DNA of 9,452 nucleotides from Bryobacterales bacterium (GCA_003132865.1 PKYZ01000608.1:1-9452); one strand, 5' to 3'; positions 1-7,173 are shown, counted from the first letter of the stretch. Notes: generated from the sequence alone by a model not told the origin. Translations and numbers: made by a program.

Positions 1-402
1 ACTTTTGGGACAGGAACCCTCTATACCACGGCTTTCTATCGCGCCGCGGCCCGTCATCTGAGCGTGCAAGGTCTGCTGGTGGTGCAGAGCACGTCGCCGA
101 TGTTTGCGCGCGATTCTTTCTGGTGCATCGAAACCACTCTCCGCCAAGCCGGGCTGAAGACGTATCCGTATCATGTCTATGTTCCGTCGTTCGGGGAATG
201 GGGGTTCATCATCGCGTCGCAACGCGATTACAGCATGCCCAAGAGTCTGCCGCCGGGCCTGCGCTTCCTGAGTGTGGCGACGCTGCCCGCCCTGTTCCAG
301 TTCCCGCCCGATATGGCGCGCATCCCGATGCCTTCCAATACGCTGAACGACCAAGTCCTGGTGCGCGCGTACGATCGGGATTGGAAGGATATCAGCCATT
401 GA
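1..402 (+). CDS. speE: Spermidine synthase-like polyamine aminopropyltransferase, C-terminal part (5' end outside window)
   Basis: The reading frame is open from base 1 to a TGA at 400-402, giving 133 C-terminal residues. Seen: LYTTAFYRAAARHL near the left edge, then LLVVQSTSP, FWCIETTLRQAGL, the block PSFGEWGFIIAS, and a tail with LPALFQFPPDM and YDRDW. This order matches the end of the Rossmann-fold aminopropyltransferase domain, as I know it from bacterial, often membrane-anchored, spermidine synthase homologues. Those enzymes transfer an aminopropyl group from decarboxylated S-adenosylmethionine to putrescine or related amines. The catalytic Asp and the SAM-binding glycine loop lie upstream and cannot be checked. 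A GTG at 64 is an internal codon, not the start, because homology continues to its left. The gene overlaps the next by 4 bp, implying one transcript and translational coupling. A non-polyamine methyltransferase-like homologue is possible but less likely. Confidence 0.78.
   Translation, partial: TFGTGTLYTTAFYRAAARHLSVQGLLVVQSTSPMFARDSFWCIETTLRQAGLKTYPYHVYVPSFGEWGFIIASQRDYSMPKSLPPGLRFLSVATLPALFQFPPDMARIPMPSNTLNDQVLVRAYDRDWKDISH
383..389 (+). promoter_or_regulatory. Ribosome binding site that fixes a TTG start
   Basis: GGAAGGA lies 9 nt upstream of the TTG at 399, inside the last codons of the preceding gene. It supports starting the oxidoreductase at this TTG instead of at much earlier in-frame codons such as the ATG at 123. 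An upstream start would make the protein read through the aminopropyltransferase gene in another frame. Confidence 0.7.
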
Positions 403-1919
403 TCGCGACCCGGCGCCAGTTCGTCGCGGGCGGCTGCGCGGCTTTGGCCGGGATGACCGCTAAGGGCGAGAGCCGAATCGCGGGATCGTTTGTCAACGAT
501 TCTTTCGTGCGCGGCCACCAGATCCGCGATCGCGCGCCGTCTACCGCCGCGTCGCGCGACGAGCGTATCCCGTTGGTGATCGTAGGCGGCGGCATCGCCG
601 GCCTGAGCGCGGCGTGGCGCTTGCAGAAGCGCGGGTTTCGCGATTTCGTTCTGCTGGAGATGAACGGCCAGGCCGGCGGCAACGCGCGGTCGGGTGAGAA
701 CGAAGTCAGCGCCTATCCCTGGGCGGCGCATTATGTGCCGGTGCCCGGACCGAAAGCCGTCTACGTCCGCGAACTGTTCGAGGAGTTGGGTGTGTTGCGG
801 GACGGAGTTTGGAACGAACGCTTCCTGTGCTTCAGCCCGCAGGAGCGGCTCTTTCTCTACGGCAAATGGCAGGAAGGCATTGAGCCGGCCATCGGACTCA
901 CGCGTAAAGATCGCGAACAGTTTCAGCGGCTGGAAGATCTGTTCGGCGCGTTCCGCGCGAGCGGAGGCTTCAGCATCCCCATGGAACTTGGCCTCAGCCG
1001 CAGCCCGCGGGATCTGGACCGTCTATCTTTCGCGGACTGGCTTCGTCAACAACGCATCGATTCGCCGCTGGTGCTGTGGTACATGAACTATTGCTGCCGG
1101 GACGATTACGGCGCGATGGCCGCCGATACGTCCGCATGGGCTGGTGTGCACTACTTCGCTTCGCGCGCGCCGGAGGAGAAAGGCCCGCTGACTTGGCCGG
1201 AGGGCAACGCATGGATCACCAGGCAGTTATTGCAGCGCGTGGGATCGTTTGTGCGCACGGGCAAGCTGGTGCGGCGCATCGAGCGCCAGGGAAACCGGTA
1301 TCTGGTGCTTACGGACAGCGTCCGTTACGTAACGGATGCGGTCATCTACGCGGCGCCCACGTTTCTCGCTCCGTATCTGATCGAAGCCTTCGGCCCGCTG
1401 CAGAAGTTTGAATACTCGCCATGGCTGACGGCCAACCTGACAGTCGACCGGCCGCCGCGCGGAGCGGCAACCATCGAGCGAGCCTGGGACAACGTGGTGG
1501 CCCACTCGCCCACGCTGGGCTATGTGGACGCCACGCACCAGACGCTGCGCTTGCAAGTGGATCGCACCGTGTGGACGTTCTACTGGGCACTGGCCGAGGG
1601 ATCGCCGGCCGCCAATCGCGCGCTGCTTCTGGAGAAGGATTGGCGCTATTGGAGCGAAGCCATCCTGCACGACCTGGAACGCGTGCACCCCGATATCCGG
1701 AGTTGCGTGTCGCGCATCGATATCATGCGCATGGGACACGCCATGGCCCGGCCGGTGGTGGGATCGATCTTCGATCCGCAGCGGCGCGACCTGGCGCGGG
1801 GGCAGGGAAGGCTGCTGTTTGCGAACTCCGACGTGAGCGGGCTTTCGATTTTCGAAGAAGCGCAATTTCGAGGCGTGGAAGCTGCGGACAAAACTGTCCA
1901 TCGCCTCGGCCGTGCGTAG
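399..1919 (+). CDS. Tat-exported FAD-dependent amine-oxidase-like oxidoreductase
   Basis: The start is TTG at 399, overlapping the upstream stop as TTGA, with GGAAGGA 9 nt before it; the product has 506 residues. The N-terminus TRRQFVAGGCAALAGMTA (residues 4-21) is a twin-arginine signal: an RR pair, F two residues later, and a short hydrophobic stretch. The FAD-binding Rossmann motif VIVGGGIAGLSAAWRL is at about 60-75, the ribose-binding acidic residue is E87 (FVLLE), and a GGNARS motif at 93-98 fits flavin monoamine-oxidase/phytoene-desaturase-like enzymes. The C-terminal FAD motif LLFANSDVSGLSIFEEA is at about 472-488. Known for the family: oxidation of amines or related C-N or C-C bonds. 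Inferred: its coupling to an aminopropyltransferase suggests a polyamine-like substrate handled in the periplasm, with Tat used because the cofactor is loaded in the cytoplasm. The substrate cannot be named from sequence. Confidence 0.85.
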   Translation: MIATRRQFVAGGCAALAGMTAKGESRIAGSFVNDSFVRGHQIRDRAPSTAASRDERIPLVIVGGGIAGLSAAWRLQKRGFRDFVLLEMNGQAGGNARSGENEVSAYPWAAHYVPVPGPKAVYVRELFEELGVLRDGVWNERFLCFSPQERLFLYGKWQEGIEPAIGLTRKDREQFQRLEDLFGAFRASGGFSIPMELGLSRSPRDLDRLSFADWLRQQRIDSPLVLWYMNYCCRDDYGAMAADTSAWAGVHYFASRAPEEKGPLTWPEGNAWITRQLLQRVGSFVRTGKLVRRIERQGNRYLVLTDSVRYVTDAVIYAAPTFLAPYLIEAFGPLQKFEYSPWLTANLTVDRPPRGAATIERAWDNVVAHSPTLGYVDATHQTLRLQVDRTVWTFYWALAEGSPAANRALLLEKDWRYWSEAILHDLERVHPDIRSCVSRIDIMRMGHAMARPVVGSIFDPQRRDLARGQGRLLFANSDVSGLSIFEEAQFRGVEAADKTVHRLGRA

Positions 1920-1923
1920 ACTT

Positions 1924-1965
1924 GTGGGGCAGGCAATCTTGCCTGCAGCCGCCTTTCAGGCGGCT
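1924..1965. repeat. Double palindromic (REP-like) element at a convergent gene junction
   Basis: Two perfect hairpins lie side by side. GCAGGCAA (1929-1936) pairs with TTGCCTGC (1939-1946), and AGCCGCCT (1947-1954) pairs with AGGCGGCT (1958-1965). The element opens with GTGGGGCAG, close to the GTGGGACAG that opens the copy at 7657, which suggests one repeat family. It sits between the convergent oxidoreductase and nucleotidyltransferase genes, so it can act as a two-way terminator or mRNA 3'-end stabiliser. There is no clear U-tract on either side. The second hairpin contains the stop codon of the minus-strand gene (1956-1958). Confidence 0.75.
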
Positions 1966-2498
1966 CTTCCGGGAGCATCGAAATCAGCCTGAATTCGGTT
2001 ATATATGATGCTGCGGACCTGAGGATCGAGCAACGTACACGCAAGGCGTTGTTCCAACACCTCGCGCCGGACCATCGCATGACGCGCCAACGCCTTTGTG
2101 AAAGCCAAGTCTTTGTCGCGTCCGGCGGCGTATTTCGCAATTGCCAGATCGTGAATCTCCAGGCACCACCCTCTGACAAACCGCGTGTTCTCTCCGGTTA
2201 CCAAAATCAGCCGATCGCGCCATCCTTGCGGCAGGATTGCAGTGGTCTCGTCGACGCCGTGCGCGTAGTAGCCAAACGCGCGCTGAAACGGCGAACCTTC
2301 GCCGATCGTGGAATCGATCAGATCGGTACGCTCGACGTGCTCGCGCGGAAAGACATCCGCCTCATTAGACACCAGAAATTCCGCCGGCGCGTCCGGAAAC
2401 TCGCCCAACACCGCCTGGCTGCCGATCACGACCACGTCTTCGACATTCGCGATCGTCCCCGCGGCCCGGATCACATGCTCCAACTGCGCGCGCGTCAT
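1956..2498 (-). CDS. DUF6036-type nucleotidyltransferase-like protein (putative toxin-like partner)
   Basis: 180 residues, starting at ATG 2498-2496, which overlaps the upstream stop as ATGA. An earlier in-frame start would run back into the neighbouring gene in another frame. Seen: VVVIGSQAVLGEFP at about 22-35 with a GS pair, then SNEADVFP at 44-51 with E47 and D49. These resemble the GS...D-x-D catalytic segment of nucleotidyltransferase folds, although the second motif reads E-A-D. Further on are FGYYAHGVDETTAILPQGW (75-93) and the strongly conserved CLEIHDLAIAKYAAGRDKD (112-130). I recognise these blocks from a widespread family annotated as DUF6036/AbiEii-like nucleotidyltransferase, usually encoded directly after a small helical protein like the one here. 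The biochemical role is not established to my knowledge; toxin function is inference from fold and pairing. The last residues (about PGRAA) are encoded by the palindromic repeat, so the native C-terminus may have been altered. Confidence 0.75.
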   Translation of the reverse strand: MTRAQLEHVIRAAGTIANVEDVVVIGSQAVLGEFPDAPAEFLVSNEADVFPREHVERTDLIDSTIGEGSPFQRAFGYYAHGVDETTAILPQGWRDRLILVTGENTRFVRGWCLEIHDLAIAKYAAGRDKDLAFTKALARHAMVRREVLEQRLACTLLDPQVRSIIYNRIQADFDAPGRAA

Positions 2499-2833
2499 GA
2501 GCTCCCGGCCTGCCCCAGAGCGAATCTCTCGTAGATAGCCCAGCGTTCCGCAGGTTCCAACACTCCTGCGAATGGTGTCGCCTGCCGGAGCGCGGTCATG
2601 CGCTCGCTTTCCTCTCCCAGCAGGTCCAGAATCTCCGGCAGAGGGCGGTTTAGAATTTCCCGCCAAGCATCCCAATACGGTTGCGAGCGGCTCCCCGCGC
2701 GGCTCCAGCGCTCGATGTTATCGAGCGCGATGGCGATCAGCGCCGGGTTGGCGCGCAGCTTCTCTGCAATGGCGCTATGGAGCGCCAGACTGCGCTGGTC
2801 AATCCGCTGGTGCCCGCGAAGCGGAACGCTCAT
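2495..2833 (-). CDS. Small helical partner protein of the nucleotidyltransferase (putative antitoxin-like)
   Basis: 112 residues from ATG 2833-2831. GGCGGA, 10 nt upstream and within the end of the DUF3224 gene, is a plausible ribosome binding site. Seen: a charged, helix-rich sequence with SLALHSAIAEKLRANPALIAIALDNIERW (about 15-43), then YWDAWREILNRPLPEIL (53-69) and the block SERMTALRQATPFAGVL (76-92) followed by RWAIYERF (97-104). I recognise these blocks from small proteins encoded next to DUF6036-like nucleotidyltransferases in many bacteria. No enzyme motif or classic DNA-binding motif stands out. The 4-bp overlap with the next gene implies strict co-translation, as expected for partner subunits. 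An antitoxin role is inference; it could equally be a complex subunit of unrelated function. Confidence 0.72.
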   Translation of the reverse strand: MSVPLRGHQRIDQRSLALHSAIAEKLRANPALIAIALDNIERWSRAGSRSQPYWDAWREILNRPLPEILDLLGEESERMTALRQATPFAGVLEPAERWAIYERFALGQAGSS

Positions 2834-2840
2834 GTGTACA

Positions 2841-3230
2841 TTATCCGCCGGCTAAGGTGTACTCGAAATCGTACGAATGCTTTCCGTCCGCGATAGTGAT
2901 GGTCATCGTGCCGGTCAACCCGACCAACTCGCCAGTGCCCGAGTCCGGCACTACGCTGACGATCTGTTGCGGCGCGCCGCGCGTCATGGTGCCGCTGTGC
3001 TGCAGGACAAATGTGCCGCTGCGGCCGCGCAAACTTCCGGTGACCTGCTCGATTGCCACGTAACCGGCCGAGCCCTTGACGCTGGTGGCGGCGGCCAACA
3101 TCTGGCCCTTGCTCGCGGCCTCCAGGTCGCCATGAAACTCCTTGTCGATGGACATCCTGCCGATCGTTGGCGCTGCGGCGTCCACCGGCTGAGGAGTTAT
3201 CTTCGCTTCAAATGTTCCGCTTGCATGCAT
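2841..3230 (-). CDS. DUF3224 family protein (small beta-barrel-like)
   Basis: 129 residues from ATG 3230-3228, with GAGGG 9 nt upstream. The protein is full length for DUF3224: it opens with MHASGTFEAKITPQP, followed by IGRMSIDKEFHGDLEAASKGQML (about 23-45), GSAGYVAIEQVTGSLRGRSGTFVLQHSGTM (53-82), then VVPDSGTGELVGLTGTMTI (93-111) and a terminal HSYDFEYTL. The family is predicted to form a small barrel related to allene oxide cyclase-like folds; no enzymatic activity is established that I know of. There is no signal peptide, so it should be cytoplasmic. The stop is only 7 nt from the next start on the same strand, so it probably shares a transcript with the nucleotidyltransferase pair, although nothing in the family suggests a shared function. 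It is divergent from the permease gene. Confidence 0.88.
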   Translation of the reverse strand: MHASGTFEAKITPQPVDAAAPTIGRMSIDKEFHGDLEAASKGQMLAAATSVKGSAGYVAIEQVTGSLRGRSGTFVLQHSGTMTRGAPQQIVSVVPDSGTGELVGLTGTMTITIADGKHSYDFEYTLAGG

Positions 3231-3280
3231 CGTCTTTGGCCCTCACCAAAAATCGCGCTGGCACGTCATAGTATTTAGTC
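3231..3280. promoter_or_regulatory. 50-bp divergent intergenic region; possible leaderless start for the permease
   Basis: The region must hold the start signals of both the DUF3224 gene (minus) and the permease gene (plus), unless one is driven from inside the other. On the plus strand no purine-rich Shine-Dalgarno precedes ATG 3281. A -10-like TAGTAT at 3269-3274 ends 6 nt before the ATG, the spacing expected if transcription begins at the start codon. No convincing -35 is seen. This is weak evidence. Confidence 0.35.
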
Positions 3281-5725
3281 ATGCACCCATTGTTACAGGA
3301 TTTCCGCTACGCGCTGCGCATGCTGCGCAAGAACCTTGGACTGACCATCGTGATCGTGCTGTCTCTGGCGATCGGCATCGGCGCGAATTCAGCGGTCTTC
3401 AGCGTGGTGGATGCGCTCATGTTGCGCCCGCTGCCCTATCCGCAGCCCGAGCGGCTGGCGGCCATATGGCTGCATTCGCCGGGTATCGGCATCTATCGCG
3501 ACTGGCCTTCTCCGGGCCAGTACATCGACATCCAAAACGAAAACCATTCGTTCGAGGAGATGTCCATTTCGCGGCTTACCAGCTTTACGCTGACCGGACT
3601 CGATCAGCCCGAACGGATCGACGGCATGCGTACCTCGTCGGGCCTCTTACACATGCTGGGCGCACGGCCACTGCTCGGCCGCGGGCTGCTTCCCGAAGAA
3701 GACAAACCGGGCAAGCCGCAGGTCGCCATCCTCAGTTACAACCTCTGGAAAAGACTCTTCAACTCCGATGCCAAAATAATCGGGCGCAGTATCACGCTCA
3801 ACGGCAATCAGTTCACGATAGCCGGAGTACTGCGCCCAGACTTCCGGCTCAACTCGGAGGTGATGCCGGCGGAGGGGCCCATGGACAAAATGGACATCTT
3901 CGTTCCCTTGCCATTGGGGGCCGATGCCGTGCAGAAGCGCGGCGACGAGAACTACAACCTGATTGTCAAGCTGAAGCCCGGCGTGACGGTGCAGCAGGCG
4001 CAGGCCGACATCGATATCATCGCCAGCCGCATCCGCCAGAAGGACAAGCGCGACCGCACCTTCGGCATGACCGTGACCGGCCTCCTCGATCAGGTGGTGG
4101 GCGACGTGCGCCGCGCCATGCTGGTGTTGCTGGGATCGGTGGCGCTGGTATTGCTGAGCGCCTGCGCCAACGTCGCCAATCTGCTGCTGACGCGCGCGGC
4201 GGGCCGCGAAAAAGAAGTGGCCATCCGCACGGCTTTGGGCGCGGGATGGCAGCGGCTCGCGCGGCAGTTGTTGACCGAAAGCCTCCTGCTGGCGCTGCTG
4301 GGTGGCGCCGCCGGCCTGGCCATCGCCCAGGCCAGCCTTTATGTGATGCGCGCCATCAATCCCGGCAACATTCCCAGACTCGAAGACATCACCATTAATG
4401 GCTCCGTGCTGCTATTCACGTTCGGGGTCTCCACCTTGGCCGGGCTTTTGTTCGGGCTGGCCCCGGCATGGCGCGCCATCAAGCTGGATCTGAACACGTC
4501 CCTGAAGTCGGGCGGGCGCAGCGGTCAAACCGATGGCGGCCTGCTCGTGTCGCGGCATCGGCTGCGCGGCCTGCTGGTGGTATCCGAACTGGCCTTCTCG
4601 CTGATGCTGCTCGTTGGCGCGGGATTGCTCATCCGCAGCTTCGCGCGCCTGCAGAATGTGCCGCCCGGGTTCGCCGCCGATCACGTACTGTCGATGCATG
4701 TGACGGCTGGCGGCCCCAAGTATCCCGACGGCAAAGCGGTCGTCGAGTTCTACCGGGAAATTGGCGACCGGATCCGCCGCCTGCCCGGAGTCACTGCCCA
4801 GGGCCAGGTTGGAGTGCTGCCTCTCACCGGCGAGGTCAGTTGGGGAGGTATCAATGTGGAGGGCTACACGCCGCAGCCGGGGCAGGAATTGCAAGTCGAC
4901 CAGCGGCCGGCCAGCACGGATTACTTTCGCGCCATGAAGATTCCCTTGCTGAAGGGCCGGCATTTCGACGACCACGACACCAGCGACGGCCAACCGGTGG
5001 CCATTATCGACGAACAGTTCGCGCAACGCTTCTGGCCGCGGGATAATCCCATCGGCAAGCATCTCTGGTTCGATCCAAAGAAGCCCATGACCATCGCCGG
5101 CGTCGTGGGCAACGTCAGGCAGTATGGCCTCGACAGCGGAAGCAAAATGGTGGCATACTTCCCGAGCCAGCAGCAGGATCACGACGGCTGGATGTATCTG
5201 GTGGCGCGCACTTCCTCGAATCCGGCGGATCTGGCCAACGCCATCGTGCGCGAGATTCACGCCGTCGATGCGGGCGTGCCGGTCTACGACATCCGCACGA
5301 TGCAGGAAAGGCTGTACGATTCGCTGGCCCGGCAGCGCTTCGCCACCGCCATGCTGGGCGCTTTCGCGGCTTTCGCCTTGCTGCTGGCGGCGGTGGGCGT
5401 ATATGGCGTGATGTCTTACCTGGTCACGCAGAGCACGCACGATATCGGCGTGCGCGTGGCGTTGGGAGCGCAATCCGGGCACATCCTCGGCCTGGTAGTG
5501 CGGCAAGGTATGGCGCTCGCCGTAGTGGGCATCGTCGCCGGCTTGATCGGCTCAGCCGCTATGACGCGCCTGATGGCCAGTCTGCTATTCGGAGTGAGCG
5601 CCACCGACGCCGTCACCTTCGGATCGGTGGCGGCGATCCTGGCGGCAGTGGTATGCGCCGCCACGGTGATTCCGGCGCGCCGCGCCACTGGCGTGGACCC
5701 CATGGTGGCGTTGCGCGACGAGTAG
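3281..5725 (+). CDS. ADOP-type duplicated MacB/FtsX-like permease
   Basis: 814 residues, with two MacB-type permease modules in one chain. The first has a cytoplasmic lead ([17 protein letters not shown]), TM1 at about 20-40 ending in [19 protein letters not shown], a large periplasmic core domain (about 50-275), then TM segments at about 281-303, 334-357 and 375-397. The second has a TM at about 427-454, a periplasmic domain (about 458-680), and TMs at about 690-715, 735-765 and 778-798. Each module carries the cytoplasmic coupling segment: [11 protein letters not shown] near 312-322 and [11 protein letters not shown] near 719-729. The tail [10 protein letters not shown] is typical of MacB-like permeases. 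Family knowledge: MacB homologues work by mechanotransmission with an ATPase, but these duplicated permeases are often encoded without one; none is in this window. The cargo is unknown. Often a PadR regulator gene is nearby; here there is none. Confidence 0.93.
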   Translation: MHPLLQDFRYALRMLRKNLGLTIVIVLSLAIGIGANSAVFSVVDALMLRPLPYPQPERLAAIWLHSPGIGIYRDWPSPGQYIDIQNENHSFEEMSISRLTSFTLTGLDQPERIDGMRTSSGLLHMLGARPLLGRGLLPEEDKPGKPQVAILSYNLWKRLFNSDAKIIGRSITLNGNQFTIAGVLRPDFRLNSEVMPAEGPMDKMDIFVPLPLGADAVQKRGDENYNLIVKLKPGVTVQQAQADIDIIASRIRQKDKRDRTFGMTVTGLLDQVVGDVRRAMLVLLGSVALVLLSACANVANLLLTRAAGREKEVAIRTALGAGWQRLARQLLTESLLLALLGGAAGLAIAQASLYVMRAINPGNIPRLEDITINGSVLLFTFGVSTLAGLLFGLAPAWRAIKLDLNTSLKSGGRSGQTDGGLLVSRHRLRGLLVVSELAFSLMLLVGAGLLIRSFARLQNVPPGFAADHVLSMHVTAGGPKYPDGKAVVEFYREIGDRIRRLPGVTAQGQVGVLPLTGEVSWGGINVEGYTPQPGQELQVDQRPASTDYFRAMKIPLLKGRHFDDHDTSDGQPVAIIDEQFAQRFWPRDNPIGKHLWFDPKKPMTIAGVVGNVRQYGLDSGSKMVAYFPSQQQDHDGWMYLVARTSSNPADLANAIVREIHAVDAGVPVYDIRTMQERLYDSLARQRFATAMLGAFAAFALLLAAVGVYGVMSYLVTQSTHDIGVRVALGAQSGHILGLVVRQGMALAVVGIVAGLIGSAAMTRLMASLLFGVSATDAVTFGSVAAILAAVVCAATVIPARRATGVDPMVALRDE

Positions 5726-5750
5726 GACAGTCCTCCCGGCCTGTCTTTTT
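5725..5750 (+). terminator. Intrinsic-terminator-like hairpin; left copy of the 22-bp palindromic repeat
   Basis: GACAG (5726-5730) pairs with CTGTC (5741-5745). Two further C-G pairs form beyond a T/C mismatch, over a TCCC loop, and the stem is followed directly by TTTTT (5746-5750). It starts on the last base of the permease stop codon, so it probably ends that transcript and separates it from the array that follows. The 22-bp core recurs at 7659-7680 with one difference, located in the loop. Confidence 0.65.
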
Positions 5751-5775
5751 GCTACCATCTCCAAAAGGAGGCTTC

Positions 5776-6267
5776 ATGCGCAGCTTTACGACTAAGCAAA
5801 CTACCAGACTCTTTTCTTTGACGCTCTTGACCTTGGCTCTTGGACTGGTCCAGGCCCAGGCCAAAACCGACTTCAGCGGTACTTGGAAATTGAACACCGG
5901 CAAGAGCGATTTCGGTCCCATGCCGCCGCCCGACAGCATGACCCAAAAGATCACCCACCAGGATCCCAGCCTGAAGGCCAACGTCGCCACCACCGGGGGT
6001 CCGCAGGGCGACATGACTTACGACGTCAGCTACACCACGGACGGCAAAGAATGCGTGAATCACGTGGCCGACAACGAGTTCAAAAGCACGCTGAAATGGG
6101 ACGGCGACGAGCTGGTGGTCGACACCAAGGGTTCCTTCGGCGGGAACGATTTTACTTCCAAAGACCGCTGGACCCTTTCCGCCGATGGAAAGACTCTGAC
6201 CAGGGCGCAGCACGTCTCCAGCGCCATGGGCGAAGCCGACATGAAGATGGTGTTCGAGAAACAATAG
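5776..6267 (+). CDS. Small secreted beta-rich protein, paralogue 1 of 4
   Basis: 163 residues from ATG 5776, chosen because AAAAGGAGG at 5763-5771 lies 4 nt upstream; longer in-frame readings run back into the permease gene and the terminator hairpin. Residues 1-29 form a Sec signal peptide (basic start, hydrophobic FSLTLLTLALGLV, cleavage likely after AQA at 27-29). The mature 134 residues open with TDFSGTWKLNTGKSDFG (31-47), then DPSLK (63-67), YTTDGKECVNH (86-96), LKWDGDELVVD (106-116) and KDRWTLSADGKTLT (129-142), ending in FEKQ. The alternating pattern suggests a lipocalin-like or up-and-down beta barrel; this is inference. I know similar sequences from Acidobacteriota as hypothetical proteins with no assigned function. 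It carries a single mature Cys (C93). First of four co-oriented paralogues and probably the head of their operon. Confidence 0.85.
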   Translation: MRSFTTKQTTRLFSLTLLTLALGLVQAQAKTDFSGTWKLNTGKSDFGPMPPPDSMTQKITHQDPSLKANVATTGGPQGDMTYDVSYTTDGKECVNHVADNEFKSTLKWDGDELVVDTKGSFGGNDFTSKDRWTLSADGKTLTRAQHVSSAMGEADMKMVFEKQ

Positions 6268-6277
6268 GAGCGTTTTT

Positions 6278-6751
6278 GTGCGTAACTCTACATTGAGACT
6301 GTTTTCTTTGGCTCTTTTGGCCCTGGCTGGACTCGTCCAGGCCCAGGCCAAAACCGACTTCAGCGGCACTTGGAAAGCGAACGCCGGCAAGAGCGATTTC
6401 GGCCCAATGCCGCCGCCCGACAGCATCGTCGAAAAGATCGCGCATGCGGATCCCAGCCTGAAGGTCAATATCGCCCAGATCGGCGGGCCGGGGGACATGA
6501 ACTACGACCTGGTCTACACCACCGATGGCAAGGAGTGCGTGAATCACATGGGCGACAACGAGATCAAAAGTACGCTCAAATGGGAAGGCGACGATCTGGT
6601 CGCCGACAGCAAAGGATCGTTCGACGGGAACGACTTCACCGCCAAAGACCGTTGGTCGCTCTCCGACGGCGGAAAGACCATGACCGTCCAACGCCATATA
6701 TCCACCGCTGGGGGCGACTTCGATATGAAGCTGGTGTTCGAGAAACAGTAG
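6278..6751 (+). CDS. Small secreted beta-rich protein, paralogue 2 of 4
   Basis: 157 residues from GTG 6278. AGGAG (6266-6270) overlaps the stop of paralogue 1 and sits 7 nt upstream, so the two are translation-coupled. The signal peptide is residues 1-24 (RLFSLALLALAGLVQAQA) with the same AQA cleavage site. The mature part is closest to paralogue 1: TDFSGTWKANAGKSDFGPM (26-44), DPSLK, YTTDGKECVNH (80-90), IKSTLKWEGDDLVAD (96-110), KDRWSLSDGGKTMT (123-136) and the end VFEKQ. Around the signal peptide the DNA of copies 1 and 2 is nearly identical, which points to recent duplication or gene conversion. There is one mature Cys (C88). Probably periplasmic or secreted; function unknown. Confidence 0.84.
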   Translation: MRNSTLRLFSLALLALAGLVQAQAKTDFSGTWKANAGKSDFGPMPPPDSIVEKIAHADPSLKVNIAQIGGPGDMNYDLVYTTDGKECVNHMGDNEIKSTLKWEGDDLVADSKGSFDGNDFTAKDRWSLSDGGKTMTVQRHISTAGGDFDMKLVFEKQ

Positions 6752-6758
6752 GAGAATC

Positions 6759-7172
6759 ATGCGCAGCTATACCATCCGTCTGTTTTTCGTGGCGCTTTTG
6801 GCCGTCGCGTTCGGACTGCTCCAGGCCCAGGCCAAGCCCAACTTCAGCGGTACTTGGAAATTGAACACGGGCAAGAGCGATTTCGGAGCCATGCCGGCGC
6901 CCGACACCCGCACCGGCAAAATCACGCACGAGGATCCGGACCTGAAAGATTCCTTCACCCAAAGCGGACAAATGGGCCAGGTTACCGCGGAAATGAAGTA
7001 CTCGACTGGAGATGAATTGGCGATTGCCGGCAAGGCACAGTTCAACGGCGCGGATGTAACGCTAAACGATCGCTGGTCGCTTTCGGCGGACGGCAAGACG
7101 CTTACCATCCAGCGGCACGTCACCAGCCCCATGGGCGAGACGGATCGGAAGATTGTGTTGGAGAAGCAGTAG
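6759..7172 (+). CDS. Small secreted beta-rich protein, paralogue 3 of 4 (internal 21-residue deletion)
   Basis: 137 residues from ATG 6759, with AGGAG (6750-6754) overlapping the previous stop. The signal peptide is residues 1-25 (RLFFVALLAVAFGLLQAQA). The mature protein has NFSGTWKLNTGKSDFG (28-43), then YST joined directly to GDELAI (81-89), so it lacks about 21 residues that correspond to residues 89-109 of paralogue 1, including the KECVNH block and the only Cys. The frame is intact and the C-terminal block NDRWSLSADGKTLTIQRH (103-120) and the end LEKQ are kept. It is therefore a shortened variant and not an obvious pseudogene. If the fold is an antiparallel barrel, the loss would remove about two strands. 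Function unknown. Confidence 0.82.
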   Translation: MRSYTIRLFFVALLAVAFGLLQAQAKPNFSGTWKLNTGKSDFGAMPAPDTRTGKITHEDPDLKDSFTQSGQMGQVTAEMKYSTGDELAIAGKAQFNGADVTLNDRWSLSADGKTLTIQRHVTSPMGETDRKIVLEKQ

Positions 7173-7173
7173 G

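Noticed and set aside
123..398. N-terminal extension of the oxidoreductase back to ATG 123
   Set aside because: It would be out of frame over the conserved end of the aminopropyltransferase; the TTG at 399 has a good ribosome site and yields a proper Tat signal at the N-terminus.
64..402. Independent small gene starting at GTG 64
   Set aside because: Conserved aminopropyltransferase sequence continues in frame to base 1, so this is the tail of a gene cut by the window edge.
2049..2534. Plus-strand frame of 161 codons opposite the nucleotidyltransferase-like gene
   Set aside because: The minus-strand protein carries conserved family blocks and is coupled by ATGA to its partner; the plus frame has neither.
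4412..5506. Long open frame of 364 codons on the minus strand inside the permease gene
   Set aside because: It is antisense to an unmistakable permease sequence, has a low-complexity His/Arg/Gln-rich composition typical of GC-rich shadow frames, and shows no recognisable domain.
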